From the NCBI GenBank assembly GCA_024642665.1, contig JAHEAR010000017.1, positions 1 to 39,762 of the forward strand: a DNA stretch of 39,762 nt. Direction: 5' to 3'. A model generated the notes under the pieces. The model saw only the letters and a list, made by a program, of their open reading frames with translations, did no database searches and was not told the DNA's origin. The stretch comes from Bacteroidota bacterium. Lineage in GTDB: Bacteria; Bacteroidota; Bacteroidia; Chitinophagales; Saprospiraceae. The translations under genes were made by a program, and so were the position numbers. This document shows positions 16,173 through 25,927 of this stretch, piece by piece; the first letter of the stretch is position 1; each line of letters begins with the position of its first letter.

Positions 16173-16970
16173 ATGCGTTTTTACCTTTATATTATTCTGT
16201 TTATCAGCTTGTTAACCTCCTGCAAGAGCAATTTTGAGCAAGTAAGGCTCAGCAATAACCCCGGGAGAATTCTGGAAGAATCGATTAAATATTACGATAA
16301 AGGTGAGTATTTGAAAGCCCAGACGCTCATGGAATTAATTCTGAATCAGTATCGCGGGACGCGGGAAGGGGAAGAATTATTTTTCAAATATGCCTATACG
16401 CATTACAAACTTGGTAATTATGCATTGGCTGCGACCTACTTCACAAATTTCTCCAATACATTTGCCTATAGTCCATTTACTGAAGAATCCGATTTTATGA
16501 TTGCCTATTCTTCTTATGAGCTCTCTCCATCCTATCGCCTCGATCAAACACCTTCGAGCGATGCGATCAATGGGTTTCAGGATTTTGCCAATAAATATCC
16601 GGATAGTGAACGGGTCGAAGAGTGCAATAAACTAATTGATGAACTCCGAGCAAAGCTCGAATTGAAAGCATACCAACAAGGAATTCTGTATTTTAATCTT
16701 AAGCAATACAATGCTGCTGTAACCGCTTTCACGAATATGTTGACAGAATATCCTGAATCCATTCATGCCGAACATGCCCGCTTTCTGATTCTAAAGTCTT
16801 CCTTTGATTATGCGGTCAATAGCGTCTATGATAAGCGAGAAATGCGGCTTAAAGAAGCTAATCTGAAGTATAAAGAATATATCACTCGAAATCCTTCCGG
16901 CAAACATGCGAAAGAAGCACGGGAAATAAATACACAAATACAAACTGAATCTAAAAATCTGACCAAATGA
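16173..16970 (+). CDS. bamD: outer membrane assembly lipoprotein BamD
   Basis: A 265-residue lipoprotein (lipobox LTSC, Cys17). The mature part is a series of TPR-like helical pairs: ESIKYYDKGEYLKAQTLMELIL, ELFFKYAYTHYKLGNYALAATYF, GFQDFANKYPDSERV and LKAYQQGILYFNLKQYNAAVTAF, with the F...yP.S motif shared by BamD/YfiO. It should sit on the periplasmic face of the outer membrane and work with BamA to insert barrel proteins. The length is typical. Its stop overlaps the omega-subunit start (ATGA). The order bamD-omega-coaBC-DUF4835 is widely conserved in Bacteroidota. Confidence 0.93.
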   Translation: MRFYLYIILFISLLTSCKSNFEQVRLSNNPGRILEESIKYYDKGEYLKAQTLMELILNQYRGTREGEELFFKYAYTHYKLGNYALAATYFTNFSNTFAYSPFTEESDFMIAYSSYELSPSYRLDQTPSSDAINGFQDFANKYPDSERVEECNKLIDELRAKLELKAYQQGILYFNLKQYNAAVTAFTNMLTEYPESIHAEHARFLILKSSFDYAVNSVYDKREMRLKEANLKYKEYITRNPSGKHAKEAREINTQIQTESKNLTK

Positions 16971-17332
16971 ACTCAATAAAAAATCTGGCAAATTCGATCG
17001 ATCCTAATGTGAGAGCAAGGGATATCAAAGGTATGGCAGGCAACTCTGCTAATATTTATGAATCGATCACCATCATCTCTAAACGCGCCAAGCAACTTTC
17101 ATCAGAAGTTAAAAAAGAACTTCATGATAAACTGGAGGAATTCGTAGTCGTCACAGAAACGATCGAGGAAGTACATGAGAACAAGGAGCAAATTGAAATC
17201 TCTCGTTCTTACGAAAAGATGGCCAGCCCTACTATTCTTGCTACTGAGGAATTTCTAAGAGGTGATTTAGAGTGGAGCTATCCGGAGCCGGAAGTGGTAG
17301 AAGATGATCTCTCAGAAGAAACTGAGTCGTAG
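16967..17332 (+). CDS. rpoZ: RNA polymerase omega subunit, Bacteroidota type
   Basis: A 121-residue small acidic protein of the Rpb6/omega family. The conserved core AGNSANIYESITIISKRAKQLS matches the omega motif in which a short helix carries N.Y......aRA.ql. The C-terminal part (EEFVVVTETIEEVHENKEQIEISRSYEKMASPT...) is the lineage-specific tail with many acidic residues. It helps hold the beta' subunit during RNA polymerase assembly. It overlaps the bamD stop by four bases and precedes coaBC by 25 bp, the standard position in this phylum. Confidence 0.88.
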   Translation: MNSIKNLANSIDPNVRARDIKGMAGNSANIYESITIISKRAKQLSSEVKKELHDKLEEFVVVTETIEEVHENKEQIEISRSYEKMASPTILATEEFLRGDLEWSYPEPEVVEDDLSEETES

Positions 17333-17357
17333 CCACATCATTACTGAATGACAGGCC

Positions 17358-18572
17358 ATGACTTCATTACACGGTAAAAAAATCATTCTTGGCGTATCAG
17401 GAAGTATTGCCGCCTATAAGGCAGCAGTGTTACTCCGATTGCTTATGAAAGAAGGATGTGAAGTCCGTGTAATCATGACCCATTCCGCAAAGGATTTTGT
17501 TTCCCCACTGACATTTTCCACGCTAAGCCACCATCCGGTTGCTTCTGATGTGCATCAGGATGAAGAATGGACTAATCATGTGGAATGGGGGTTATGGGCA
17601 GATGCTATGGTCATTGCTCCTGCAACCGCTCATACAATAGCCCGATGCGCATGTGGACTGGCTTCAGATATGTTGACCGCCACTTACCTTTCAGCACGTT
17701 GTCCTGTTTTCTTTGCACCGGCGATGGATCTTGATATGTGGCAGCATCCAAGTACAAAAGAAAATATAAGCAAACTCCAATCGTATGGTAATTTTATCCT
17801 TGATGTAGGAAACGGTGAACTGGCGAGTGGACTGATTGGCCCCGGACGACTGGCGGAACCGGAAGAAATCAAGGATTTCCTGTCCGATTTTTTTCGCATT
17901 CAGCAGGACTTTAAGGACACAAGTATATTAGTTAATGCCGGTCCAACCTACGAGGCTATTGATCCAGTGCGTTATATTGGCAACCACTCTACCGGTAAAA
18001 TGGGCGTAGCTATCGCTGAAGAGTTTTCAAATCGTGGGGCAGAAGTTACACTCGTCCTCGGGCCTGAAAGTGTATTACCGAAGGATGATCGTATCACTGT
18101 TTTACACGTCACCAGTGCGGATGATATGCTGGAGACTTGTCTGCAGGTATTTGAGAAAACAGATGTAGCTATTCTTGCTGCTGCTGTGGCGGATTATAAA
18201 CCTGCACAAATAGCCAATGAAAAAATAAAAAAAGACAATCAAAAACTTTCGCTGGAGCTAGTGCGCACCCCGGATATTGCGGCTTCTATTGGTAAAATAA
18301 AAAAGGCGGGACAAATTCTAGTTGGCTTTGCATTAGAAACAAATAATGGCCGGGAACATGCCTTGCAAAAAATGGTGAAGAAGCACATGGACATGATCGT
18401 ACTAAATAATCCGCGGGATGCAGGAGCGGGATTTGGGCACGACACAAACAAAGTGACTTTTCTTTTCCCAAACAATAAAGAGCAACACTTTGAGTTAAAG
18501 TCAAAGCAGAAAGTTGCATTTGATATTGCAGAGGCCGTTCATAAAATGATAAAAGAAAATGCTAAAAATTAA
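17358..18572 (+). CDS. coaBC: bifunctional phosphopantothenoylcysteine decarboxylase / phosphopantothenate-cysteine ligase
   Basis: A 404-residue fusion enzyme of coenzyme A synthesis. The N-terminal flavoprotein (CoaC) domain starts KKIILGVSGSIAAYKA, has the catalytic-region histidine in WTNHVEWG and the PAMDLDMW segment (PAMN in Proteobacteria; the Asp form is, as I recall, normal in Bacteroidota). The C-terminal CoaB domain (from about residue 185) has NAGPTYEAIDPVRYIGN, the HSTGKMG motif and AAAVADYKP. It decarboxylates phosphopantothenoylcysteine made by its own ligase domain from phosphopantothenate, cysteine and CTP. It overlaps the next gene by 14 bp. Confidence 0.96.
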   Translation: MTSLHGKKIILGVSGSIAAYKAAVLLRLLMKEGCEVRVIMTHSAKDFVSPLTFSTLSHHPVASDVHQDEEWTNHVEWGLWADAMVIAPATAHTIARCACGLASDMLTATYLSARCPVFFAPAMDLDMWQHPSTKENISKLQSYGNFILDVGNGELASGLIGPGRLAEPEEIKDFLSDFFRIQQDFKDTSILVNAGPTYEAIDPVRYIGNHSTGKMGVAIAEEFSNRGAEVTLVLGPESVLPKDDRITVLHVTSADDMLETCLQVFEKTDVAILAAAVADYKPAQIANEKIKKDNQKLSLELVRTPDIAASIGKIKKAGQILVGFALETNNGREHALQKMVKKHMDMIVLNNPRDAGAGFGHDTNKVTFLFPNNKEQHFELKSKQKVAFDIAEAVHKMIKENAKN

Positions 18573-19476
18573 TCTCAACCTACTCCTCCCTTTGTGTATG
18601 CTGGTCTGTATGTATACAACCGGACAGGCCCAGGAACTGAAGGCTGAAGTTTCACTTAGTACCCCAAAACTTCAAACCACAGATCCGGTGGTCTTTCAAA
18701 CGCTTGAGCAGGATTTGAGGGAATTTCTCAACCAGGAGCGTTGGACGAATGATGAGTATCGTCCCTATGAACGAATTGAATGTAATTTCCAGGTTAATAT
18801 TACGGGGGAATTAGGAAATAACACCTACAGTGCAGATGTGGCTTTCAAAGCTATCCGACCGGTATATGGATCAGAGTATAAAACGATCATTGTGAATCAT
18901 GTGGATCGCGATGTGATTTTCAAATATCTTGAATTTCAACCGATCGTGAATGGTACTGACTTTTTCAAAGATAACTTGTCTGCCGTTTTTAGTTTTTACG
19001 CTCATCTGATTATTGGTTTAGATGCTGAGAGTTTTGCCCCGGATGGTGGAAATGACCAGTTTAATATTGCCCAGAATATTCTCAATCAGGTACCCACTGT
19101 TATATCAGATACAGATAAAGGGTGGAGTTCCGTAGGCAAGAAAACAACTCGCTACTGGATTATTGAAAATCTCCTCAGCCCGAGGTTTTCATCGTTCAGA
19201 GAAGCATGGTATAATTATCATAGAAAAAGTCTGGACTTGCTCTATCAGAATCCGGCCATCGCTCTTCAAACGATGGCGGATGCTTTGAAGCAAGTAGAAA
19301 AGACTAATTCATCGTATCCGAGTACCGTTGGGATAATGATGTTTCTTTCAGCCAAGCGTGATGAAATTGTTGAAATCATGGTCAACGGCAGCAAAGCACA
19401 AAGAATGGCGACGTATGAGGTCATGCGCAAAATAGATCCATCCAATAATGCAACCTATAGTGCCCTCAGAACCTAA
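18559..19476 (+). CDS. DUF4835 family exported protein (PorD-like)
   Basis: A 305-residue protein with a signal peptide (MLKINLNLLLPLCMLVCMY, cleavage near GQAQ). The mature sequence follows the DUF4835 pattern: LEQDLREFLNQERWTNDEY, then ERIECNFQVNITGEL and a strand-rich centre with the FAPDGGNDQFN segment. As I remember, this family is named PorD in some type IX secretion studies; I hold that as unconfirmed. It starts inside the coaBC reading frame (14-bp overlap) and is followed by purN with a 29-bp overlap, so the three genes are tightly coupled. In many relatives recN follows here; in this genome purN does. Confidence 0.88.
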   Translation: MLKINLNLLLPLCMLVCMYTTGQAQELKAEVSLSTPKLQTTDPVVFQTLEQDLREFLNQERWTNDEYRPYERIECNFQVNITGELGNNTYSADVAFKAIRPVYGSEYKTIIVNHVDRDVIFKYLEFQPIVNGTDFFKDNLSAVFSFYAHLIIGLDAESFAPDGGNDQFNIAQNILNQVPTVISDTDKGWSSVGKKTTRYWIIENLLSPRFSSFREAWYNYHRKSLDLLYQNPAIALQTMADALKQVEKTNSSYPSTVGIMMFLSAKRDEIVEIMVNGSKAQRMATYEVMRKIDPSNNATYSALRT

Positions 19477-20059
19477 AGCAAGACTTGCTATTCTGGCTTC
19501 CGGTGGCGGCAGCAATGCCAATAAAATTTGCCAATATTTTAACGCGCATCCTTTTATTGAAGTCAGCCTTATCCTTTCCAATAGAAAAGCTGCAGGTGTT
19601 TTTCATATAGCTGAGACGCATGGTATTGAGGCAATTTATTTGCCAAAAGAGGCTTGGCGCGATGCTCAACAGGTGAAAGACGTATTGCATTCACACCGTA
19701 TTACTCATATTGTATTAGCGGGATTTCTTCTACAAATCCCTGCGCCATTAATCAATGCCTTCCCCGGGCGAATCATCAACATCCATCCATCCTTACTACC
19801 TCGCTATGGCGGAAAAGGGATGTATGGCCACCATGTCCATGAAGCCGTTAAAGCTGCCGGAGACCTTATAAGTGGTATGACGATTCATGAAGTGAACGAA
19901 CATTATGATGAGGGAAAAATTCTTTTTCAAGAAGAGGTTTCTCTAAATGAAGAAGATTCACCTGAAGCAATAGCGTCGAAAGTCCTTCAGGAAGAACATA
20001 CATATTATAGTCCGGTCATTGAGAAATGGATTTTGGATCAAATGAACGGTGAAGCATGA
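19448..20059 (+). CDS. purN: phosphoribosylglycinamide formyltransferase
   Basis: A 203-residue GAR transformylase, which moves a formyl group from 10-formyltetrahydrofolate to GAR in purine synthesis. The N-terminal phosphate-binding loop is LAILASGGGSNANKI. The catalytic set is visible: Asn and His in INIHPSLLPRYGG, and the Asp in HYDEGKILFQ (the usual Asn-His-Asp triad). Only the ATG at 19448 gives a complete N-terminus, so the gene really begins 29 bp inside DUF4835. The usual length is about 190-210 residues. Confidence 0.95.
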   Translation: MQPIVPSEPKARLAILASGGGSNANKICQYFNAHPFIEVSLILSNRKAAGVFHIAETHGIEAIYLPKEAWRDAQQVKDVLHSHRITHIVLAGFLLQIPAPLINAFPGRIINIHPSLLPRYGGKGMYGHHVHEAVKAAGDLISGMTIHEVNEHYDEGKILFQEEVSLNEEDSPEAIASKVLQEEHTYYSPVIEKWILDQMNGEA

Positions 20060-20100
20060 GTTATGGATGATCTGTGATGGAATACTAAGTGCTATTCCAT

Positions 20101-20144
20101 TACTCACTACTGACCACTCCCTACTGACCACTCCCTACTGACCA
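20101..20144. repeat. 14-bp tandem repeat, TACTGACCACTCCC unit, at a gene end
   Basis: Two exact copies of TACTGACCACTCCC (20108-20121, 20122-20135) and a partial third (20136-20144), preceded by TTACTCACTAC. Similar in style to 6969-7031. The left part lies in the 61-bp gap between purN and the convergent gene; the right part is coding and makes the last residues and stop of that gene. Confidence 0.85.
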
Positions 20145-21050
20145 ATTAACCTCAGGGTATCTGTATTTAAAACCTTCCATACCCTGAAGTCCTCCGGTAT
20201 GAATAGCAACTACTCTATCAGTTATTCTAAAATAACCCTTGCTGAATTGATCATGAATGGCGTACATAAGTTTACCTGTATACACCGGGTCCAAAGGAAT
20301 ATCGGTATCCAAGGTATAGGTCGACATAAAATCAATCAGGCTCCGATTGAATTTCCCAAAACCACCAAAATGATACGCAGACCATAATTCCCAGGAACAC
20401 GCATATTGAATATCATACTTATCCAAAATTTCCAAAAAATAAGGCGCTTCACATCCTTTCCATGCCGGTACAACAATCAATTTACATGACGCAGGAAGGG
20501 CTGATAAAATACCACAGGCGGTACACATTGTTCCCCCGGCAAGGATAACATGAGTAGGACTTACCTCGCTGATTTCAAGTGCTATCTCAGCTGCACCTTG
20601 CATGGCTAAATCCGACAATCCTCCTTCCGGAATAAAAATTGCTTCGGGAAACATATCTCCGGAATGTTGGCTGTCAAACAAATTGTATTCTGACGGCGAA
20701 AGGTATATGATTTCATGACCATCGGATCTCAGTCGGCGGATACTTGGATTCTTCTCATCAGGGGCATAGCTTCTGATCATTGCAATGAGTTTTATATCAA
20801 ATGATTTGCATGCTGAAGACAATGCTGCCAGATGATTACTAAACATTCCACCTTTGCTAACAATTGTTTTGACCCCCTTTTCTAAAGCCTGCCGGATAAG
20901 ATATTTTAGCTTATAGTACTTATTTCCGGTAGCCCATGAATCCAGCAGATCAAGTCGTTTTACATGGTACCCCTGTTTGATGGAAAGTGGGCTGACAAGT
21001 TGCGTGGGGCCTGCAATAAAAGAGGTCCATGGATGATTAGGTGTATCCAC
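20121..21050 (-). CDS. PLP-dependent 1-aminocyclopropane-1-carboxylate deaminase / D-cysteine desulfhydrase-like enzyme
   Basis: A 309-residue fold-type II PLP enzyme. The signature GNKYYKLKYLI holds the probable PLP lysine in the family's GNK..KL pattern. SKGGMFSNHLAA corresponds to the S.GG..SNH segment, and VILAGGTMCTACGIL to the glycine-rich phosphate loop. Members deaminate ACC or desulfurate D-cysteine; the sequence alone does not decide, and some homologues have other substrates. The last seven residues (SVGSGQ and the preceding Trp) and the TAG stop come from a 14-bp tandem repeat, so the natural C-terminus has probably been replaced. It lies 24 bp after a T9SS cargo gene. Confidence 0.85.
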   Translation of the reverse strand: MDTPNHPWTSFIAGPTQLVSPLSIKQGYHVKRLDLLDSWATGNKYYKLKYLIRQALEKGVKTIVSKGGMFSNHLAALSSACKSFDIKLIAMIRSYAPDEKNPSIRRLRSDGHEIIYLSPSEYNLFDSQHSGDMFPEAIFIPEGGLSDLAMQGAAEIALEISEVSPTHVILAGGTMCTACGILSALPASCKLIVVPAWKGCEAPYFLEILDKYDIQYACSWELWSAYHFGGFGKFNRSLIDFMSTYTLDTDIPLDPVYTGKLMYAIHDQFSKGYFRITDRVVAIHTGGLQGMEGFKYRYPEVNWSVGSGQ

Positions 21051-21074
21051 TCCATTAAGCTTAAAGGATGACGA

Positions 21075-22175
21075 TTATGATCTGATCATGATGACACGCT
21101 TCGTTTTGATAGTCCTGTTCGTTTTATCTTGTAAACGAAATAAGTAGGTTCCTCGTTGCATGGCACTTAAATCCACAGCTATGGTTTCGCGACGACCATT
21201 CACTTCAACGTCAACGTCCTTGACCTGCACACCCAGAATATTAAAAATCTTCAATTGATATCGTCCCGGTGACAAATTAGTGAGTTGGAAGCGCACAATA
21301 TCATAACTCGGATTTGGGTAAGCAAAAATATCGGGTTTGTTTGGCTCTTCCGTAAACACTCTGGTAATCATGGGGTGAGTTTTAAATTCAATTTTAATCG
21401 GCTGCCTAGTTGCGTTTAATTCCATTTCAACCAATTGAATATTTTCCGTCGCGGAAAAAAATCGAAGAAAAAACCGATTGGAAATTAGCCTGACACCGGG
21501 AATTTCTGTGGTGACTTCCCGCCACTCACGACCATTTTTAACCTCAATTTTCAGGGCTCTTTTTAATTCCACTTTCTGCCGGTTGACTTTATCAACTTCC
21601 GTGGGCAGGTACAACACACCTTCTGCTTCGACGGTAGACTCTTCCAAAACAGTATAGGTGATTCGGCAGGAATCAGGAAGCAGTCTTGGGGACCAGTTAC
21701 ACACCATGTCGCGTGGCCACGAAAACGTAGAAACCATTTTACCACTATACGTATTGCGTTCTCCTAAAACACCGCTAAAAAAAGGCTTGTAAGCAGGTGA
21801 AAACGAAAATGTCAAACGATTGTCCGGACAAATCGGATTGGCTTCCATTACTTTTACAACTTCTGTTCCTTCTTCCGTCAGTGCAACAATCGCCTCCGTC
21901 TGTATCCCATGAAAAATAGTGGCGATTTTATTTCCATTTTTATCTCCGGTGATGACCATTTGACGACTAATGGAATAAGGGGCTTTCAGCGAACGAAAAT
22001 CCCATGTTTGGGCAGGTCCTGACAAGGTCACCATACTCTGATCCGGATGATAATCTTTGGCAAAATAAGTGGTGTCTTCTACCAGTCCGGTCCAACTCAT
22101 CTGCTGAGCACCTGATACCACCCAACAATATGTCAGTATAAAAAAAAGAAGCGATGTTTTCTTTATTGCACCCAT
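21075..22175 (-). CDS. secreted protein with T9SS type A sorting domain
   Basis: A 366-residue protein with a signal peptide (MGAIKKTSLLFFILTYCWVV, cleavage near SGAQ). The C-terminal 80 residues are a T9SS type A sorting domain: AYPNPSYDIVRFQL, YQLKIFNILGVQV, then GTYLFRLQDK and a basic end (KTKRVIMIRS). It should be exported by Sec, pass the outer membrane by type IX secretion and lose the domain at the surface. The middle 250 residues are beta-rich with a few cysteines; I recognise no catalytic domain. It begins 13 bp inside the ABC transporter gene. Confidence 0.88.
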   Translation of the reverse strand: MGAIKKTSLLFFILTYCWVVSGAQQMSWTGLVEDTTYFAKDYHPDQSMVTLSGPAQTWDFRSLKAPYSISRQMVITGDKNGNKIATIFHGIQTEAIVALTEEGTEVVKVMEANPICPDNRLTFSFSPAYKPFFSGVLGERNTYSGKMVSTFSWPRDMVCNWSPRLLPDSCRITYTVLEESTVEAEGVLYLPTEVDKVNRQKVELKRALKIEVKNGREWREVTTEIPGVRLISNRFFLRFFSATENIQLVEMELNATRQPIKIEFKTHPMITRVFTEEPNKPDIFAYPNPSYDIVRFQLTNLSPGRYQLKIFNILGVQVKDVDVEVNGRRETIAVDLSAMQRGTYLFRLQDKTNRTIKTKRVIMIRS

Positions 22176-23992
22176 TGAAGTCCAACAAATTTAGCGTATT
22201 CGCCATTAAGATCCATCAATGAAAGATGCGTCCCGGTTTCTACAATTCGACCTTCTTTCAGAACAATGATCTGATCGGCATGCTGAATTGTAGACAATCG
22301 ATGCGCAATTACGATTGACGTCCGACCTTCCATCACATTGGCCAGGGCTTCCTGTACCTGTCTCTCCGATTTAGAATCTAACGAAGCGGTTGCTTCGTCC
22401 AATATCAGAATAGGTGGATTCATCAGCAACGCTCTGGCTAAGGTGATGCGCTGCCTTTCTCCCCCACTCAAAGTACTACCGCGATCGCCGACAACGGTCT
22501 CATATTCATTGGGTGTACTCATGATAAACTCATGTATCTGCGCAATTTTTGCAACAGCCACTACCTGCTCCAACGTGGCATCAGGCTTACCAAAAGCGAT
22601 ATTGTTAAACAAGGAATCGTGAAATAAAACCGGATCCTGATTGACTATCCCCATCAGACTTCGCAATTGCTTTATATCTACATCTCTTATGTCAATTCCA
22701 TCAATCAAAATACTCCCCTCTGTCACATCATGCAGTCTTGGCAGCAAATCTGCCAGCGTAGATTTTCCTGAGCCACTTGTACCCACGATGGCGAGTACTT
22801 TGCCTTTAGGTATAAACAGATTAATATCCTTTAATACCCATTCTGCGTCATTATTGTATTGGAAGCCAACATGGTCTAGCGTGATTCCATTTTTAAATGA
22901 ATCAATGGGCAGAGGATTTTTTGCAGGCACGATCTCCTCTGTATTATCCAGGACTTCATTGACCCGCTCTACAGCAGCAAGCCCTTTTTGAATATTATAG
23001 TAAGCAGAAGAAAAAGATTTGGAAGGCTCTATGACATTAAAAAATGCATATAAAAAAGCAAAAAAAGTTTCCGGTTGTAATTCACCCCGAAATACAAGTA
23101 AGGATCCATACCAAAGAAGTACTGCGACGATACTAATACCAAAAAACTCAGACAAAGGAGATGATAAATCACGTCGGTACATAATTCGTGTCAATAAATT
23201 TCGATACGAATCATTAATCTTAGCGAATCGCTTTTCCTGATAGGATTGCGCATTAAATCCCTGGATAATTCGCATACCATTGATGCTTTCTTCCACCAGT
23301 ATCATCAATCCGGATAATTTTTGTTGTACTACTTTTGATTGTCGTTTGAGATTACGACTGATCCGGCCTACAATAACTGCGGTGACTAAAATCAACAGGA
23401 AAACAAAAAATGTAAGTTTTACACTTATGAAAAACATGAAAGCGATACTTCCAATCACAACGATCGGTGCTTTGACCAGCGCCACAATAACATTTAAAAT
23501 AGAAAATTCAATTTCCTGCACATCCGTACTTATTCTGGAAAGCAGATCGCCTTTTTTTCCACGACTAAAAAAAGCAAGCGGGAGTTGCATGTACTTTTCA
23601 AAAACCTGATTTCGAATATCCATCACGATTCCATTCCGCACTTGTGCCATAAAAACATCGGAGAGATATCTGAATAAGTTTTTCAAAAAGAATATTACAC
23701 CAAATGCAATACAAACCACGATGAGTGCACGTTCCTCAGAATACTTCTCGACTAATTCGCCAAACACATAGGTCAGCCAATCCTGAATATTGCTGATACT
23801 GAAGGGAACCGGAACCGGAGAGGGTGTAACACGACCAAATAGAATCTGAAAAAAGGGAATAATAATCGGAATACTGATCACCATAAACAAGGCCATCAGT
23901 ATATTGCAAAATACATTCATCGCCAGGGCAAACTTATATCCCTTGAGGTAATTAACAAACTGCTTGAATGGACTCTGACTGGATCTATTCAT
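22163..23992 (-). CDS. ABC exporter, fused membrane and ATPase domains (MsbA-like)
   Basis: A 609-residue half-transporter. The N-terminal part (about residues 1-340) has six membrane segments; the C-terminal ATPase has Walker A GTSGSGKST near residue 400, the signature LSGGERQRI, Walker B ILILDEATASLD and the H-loop IVIAHRLSTIQ. Such proteins work as dimers; the closest well-known group is MsbA-like lipid A/phospholipid exporters. The start overlaps the accC stop in a TAATG junction, so it is translated from the same message as the fatty-acid genes. This fits a lipid role but does not prove it. Confidence 0.92.
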   Translation of the reverse strand: MNRSSQSPFKQFVNYLKGYKFALAMNVFCNILMALFMVISIPIIIPFFQILFGRVTPSPVPVPFSISNIQDWLTYVFGELVEKYSEERALIVVCIAFGVIFFLKNLFRYLSDVFMAQVRNGIVMDIRNQVFEKYMQLPLAFFSRGKKGDLLSRISTDVQEIEFSILNVIVALVKAPIVVIGSIAFMFFISVKLTFFVFLLILVTAVIVGRISRNLKRQSKVVQQKLSGLMILVEESINGMRIIQGFNAQSYQEKRFAKINDSYRNLLTRIMYRRDLSSPLSEFFGISIVAVLLWYGSLLVFRGELQPETFFAFLYAFFNVIEPSKSFSSAYYNIQKGLAAVERVNEVLDNTEEIVPAKNPLPIDSFKNGITLDHVGFQYNNDAEWVLKDINLFIPKGKVLAIVGTSGSGKSTLADLLPRLHDVTEGSILIDGIDIRDVDIKQLRSLMGIVNQDPVLFHDSLFNNIAFGKPDATLEQVVAVAKIAQIHEFIMSTPNEYETVVGDRGSTLSGGERQRITLARALLMNPPILILDEATASLDSKSERQVQEALANVMEGRTSIVIAHRLSTIQHADQIIVLKEGRIVETGTHLSLMDLNGEYAKFVGLQWVQ

Positions 23993-25332
23993 TATTCTTC
24001 CAACTTGAACGTATCAAGAAAGCCTGTATGGAAATTGCCAGACTTAAATTGAGGATCCTGCATTAGTTTTTTGTGAAAAGGAATAGTGGTTTTGACGCCT
24101 TCTACGATAAACTCATCCAGGGCTCGTTGCATCTTCCTGATACATTCTTCACGCGAAGGTGCCCGGCAAATAAGTTTCGCAATCATGCTGTCGTAATACG
24201 GTGGGATCGTATACCCGGTATAGACATGTGTATCCACACGTACGCCATGTCCTTTTGGACTGTGAAAAGAGGTGATTTTTCCGGGCGAAGGTCTGAAATT
24301 ATTGTAGGGATCCTCTGCATTGATTCGACACTCAATGGCGTGTCCGTTTGGAAAATAATTTTTTCCTGAAATAGGAATACCCGCTGCAACTTTAATTTGT
24401 TCTTTAATCAAATCATGATCGATGACTTCTTCTGTCACCGGATGCTCTACCTGGATGCGTGTATTCATCTCCATGAAATAAAATTTCTTGTGCTTATCCA
24501 CCAGAAATTCTACCGTGCCTACTCCCTCATACTTTATGGATTTACCTGCTTTGATGGCTGCCTTACCCATTTTCTCTCTTAGTTTGTCATCGAGAAATGG
24601 AGACGGGGATTCTTCCAGCAACTTTTGATGACGACGTTGGATAGAACATTCACGTTCTGACAAATGCACCACATGACCATGCTGATCACCTATAATCTGA
24701 AATTCCACATGACGTGGTTCTTCAATAAATTTCTCAATGTAGATCCCATCATTACCAAACGAAGCTTTAGCTTCCTGACGAGCCTTATGCCAGAGATCTT
24801 CGAGCTCTTCTTCGTTCCAAACTACACGCATTCCTTTTCCACCACCTCCCGCCGTGGCTTTCATGATGACCGGATAGCCAATGGCTTTACTTGCCTTCTT
24901 TGCTTCCGCTACATCCGGCACTAAACCACCACTGCCTGGCACGACCGGCACACCGGCTTTAATCATGGTCTCTTTGGCAGTAATTTTATCCCCCATTTGG
25001 GTCATCATCTTTGGGGTAGGACCAATAAATTTGACTCCGTATTGCTGGCAAACATCAGCAAAATCTGCGTTCTCAGCTAAAAAGCCATAACCGGGATGAA
25101 TGGCATCTGCATTAGTAATCTCAACGGCCGCCATGATACGTGGAACGCTCAGATAAGAATCACTGGAAGGTGCCGGTCCAATACAAACTGCCTCGTCGGC
25201 AAACCGAACATGCAGACTATGCTTATCGGCGGTGCTGTATACCGCTACCGTACTGATCCCCATTTCTTTACATGTTCGAATAACACGCAGGGCTATTTCT
25301 CCCCTATTCGCTATGAGTACCTTTTTAAACAT
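23992..25332 (-). CDS. accC: biotin carboxylase subunit of acetyl-CoA carboxylase
   Basis: A 446-residue ATP-grasp enzyme that carboxylates biotin on AccB. The N-terminal [19 protein letters not shown], the ATP-binding glycine loop [10 protein letters not shown], the catalytic region [14 protein letters not shown] and the C-terminal RINAEDP are all present, and the length is the family norm. It follows accB by 67 bp and ends in TAATG, overlapping the ABC transporter start. The carboxyltransferase genes are not in the window. Confidence 0.96.
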   Translation of the reverse strand: MFKKVLIANRGEIALRVIRTCKEMGISTVAVYSTADKHSLHVRFADEAVCIGPAPSSDSYLSVPRIMAAVEITNADAIHPGYGFLAENADFADVCQQYGVKFIGPTPKMMTQMGDKITAKETMIKAGVPVVPGSGGLVPDVAEAKKASKAIGYPVIMKATAGGGGKGMRVVWNEEELEDLWHKARQEAKASFGNDGIYIEKFIEEPRHVEFQIIGDQHGHVVHLSERECSIQRRHQKLLEESPSPFLDDKLREKMGKAAIKAGKSIKYEGVGTVEFLVDKHKKFYFMEMNTRIQVEHPVTEEVIDHDLIKEQIKVAAGIPISGKNYFPNGHAIECRINAEDPYNNFRPSPGKITSFHSPKGHGVRVDTHVYTGYTIPPYYDSMIAKLICRAPSREECIRKMQRALDEFIVEGVKTTIPFHKKLMQDPQFKSGNFHTGFLDTFKLEE

Positions 25333-25399
25333 CGGAAATGATCTTGATTAAATAATCAACTGAAATGATAAATACCAATTTCAATTAAGAGGAATTCTT

Positions 25400-25918
25400 C
25401 TACCCGTTAGGATCAACAAGGAATAATAATTGATCGTATTCAACCGGAGAAGCGTCTTCCACTACCACTTTTACAATTTTACCGGAAACTTCTGATTCGA
25501 TTTCGTTAAAAAGTTTCATGGCTTCTACTATGCATACGACGGATCCAACTTCAATGGCATCACCGGGTTTAACATAAGGTGGCTTATCTGGTGAGCCCGA
25601 CCGATAAAAGGTGCCCACAATAGGAGAACGAATCTCAATAAGGTTATCCGCAGTTGCCTTTTCAGCAGTTGACTCTTCTGATTGGCTGCCTGCATTGGCT
25701 GGAGATGGTGATTGCGCTTGTGCAGGTGGGGGTGATAATACCGGAGCAGCCTGCGGTAATGAAGTCTGTTGAAATTGGCCAGACGGAATCCCTGCCCGAG
25801 GGGATTGATAGTGTTTTGTTCTGGCAGAAAATTCAATATCTCCCTGCTTGTATTTAAACTCACCAAACTCAAGTCTGTTAATCAGCTTAAGCAACTCTTG
25901 TAATTCCTTTGTTTCCAT
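25400..25918 (-). CDS. accB: biotin carboxyl carrier protein of acetyl-CoA carboxylase
   Basis: A 172-residue protein. The biotin attachment motif EAMKLF places the biotinylated lysine at residue 135. The biotinyl domain (about 95-172) follows a Pro/Ala/Gln-rich flexible linker (about 35-85), as in typical AccB. The N-terminal 30 residues ([24 protein letters not shown]) are the usual dimerisation segment. It lies 9 bp after efp and 67 bp before accC. Confidence 0.95.
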   Translation of the reverse strand: METKELQELLKLINRLEFGEFKYKQGDIEFSARTKHYQSPRAGIPSGQFQQTSLPQAAPVLSPPPAQAQSPSPANAGSQSEESTAEKATADNLIEIRSPIVGTFYRSGSPDKPPYVKPGDAIEVGSVVCIVEAMKLFNEIESEVSGKIVKVVVEDASPVEYDQLLFLVDPNG

Positions 25919-25927
25919 ATCTAAATA

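Noticed and set aside
25528-25872. 114-codon minus-strand frame
   Set aside because: Out-of-frame shadow of accB in its low-complexity linker.
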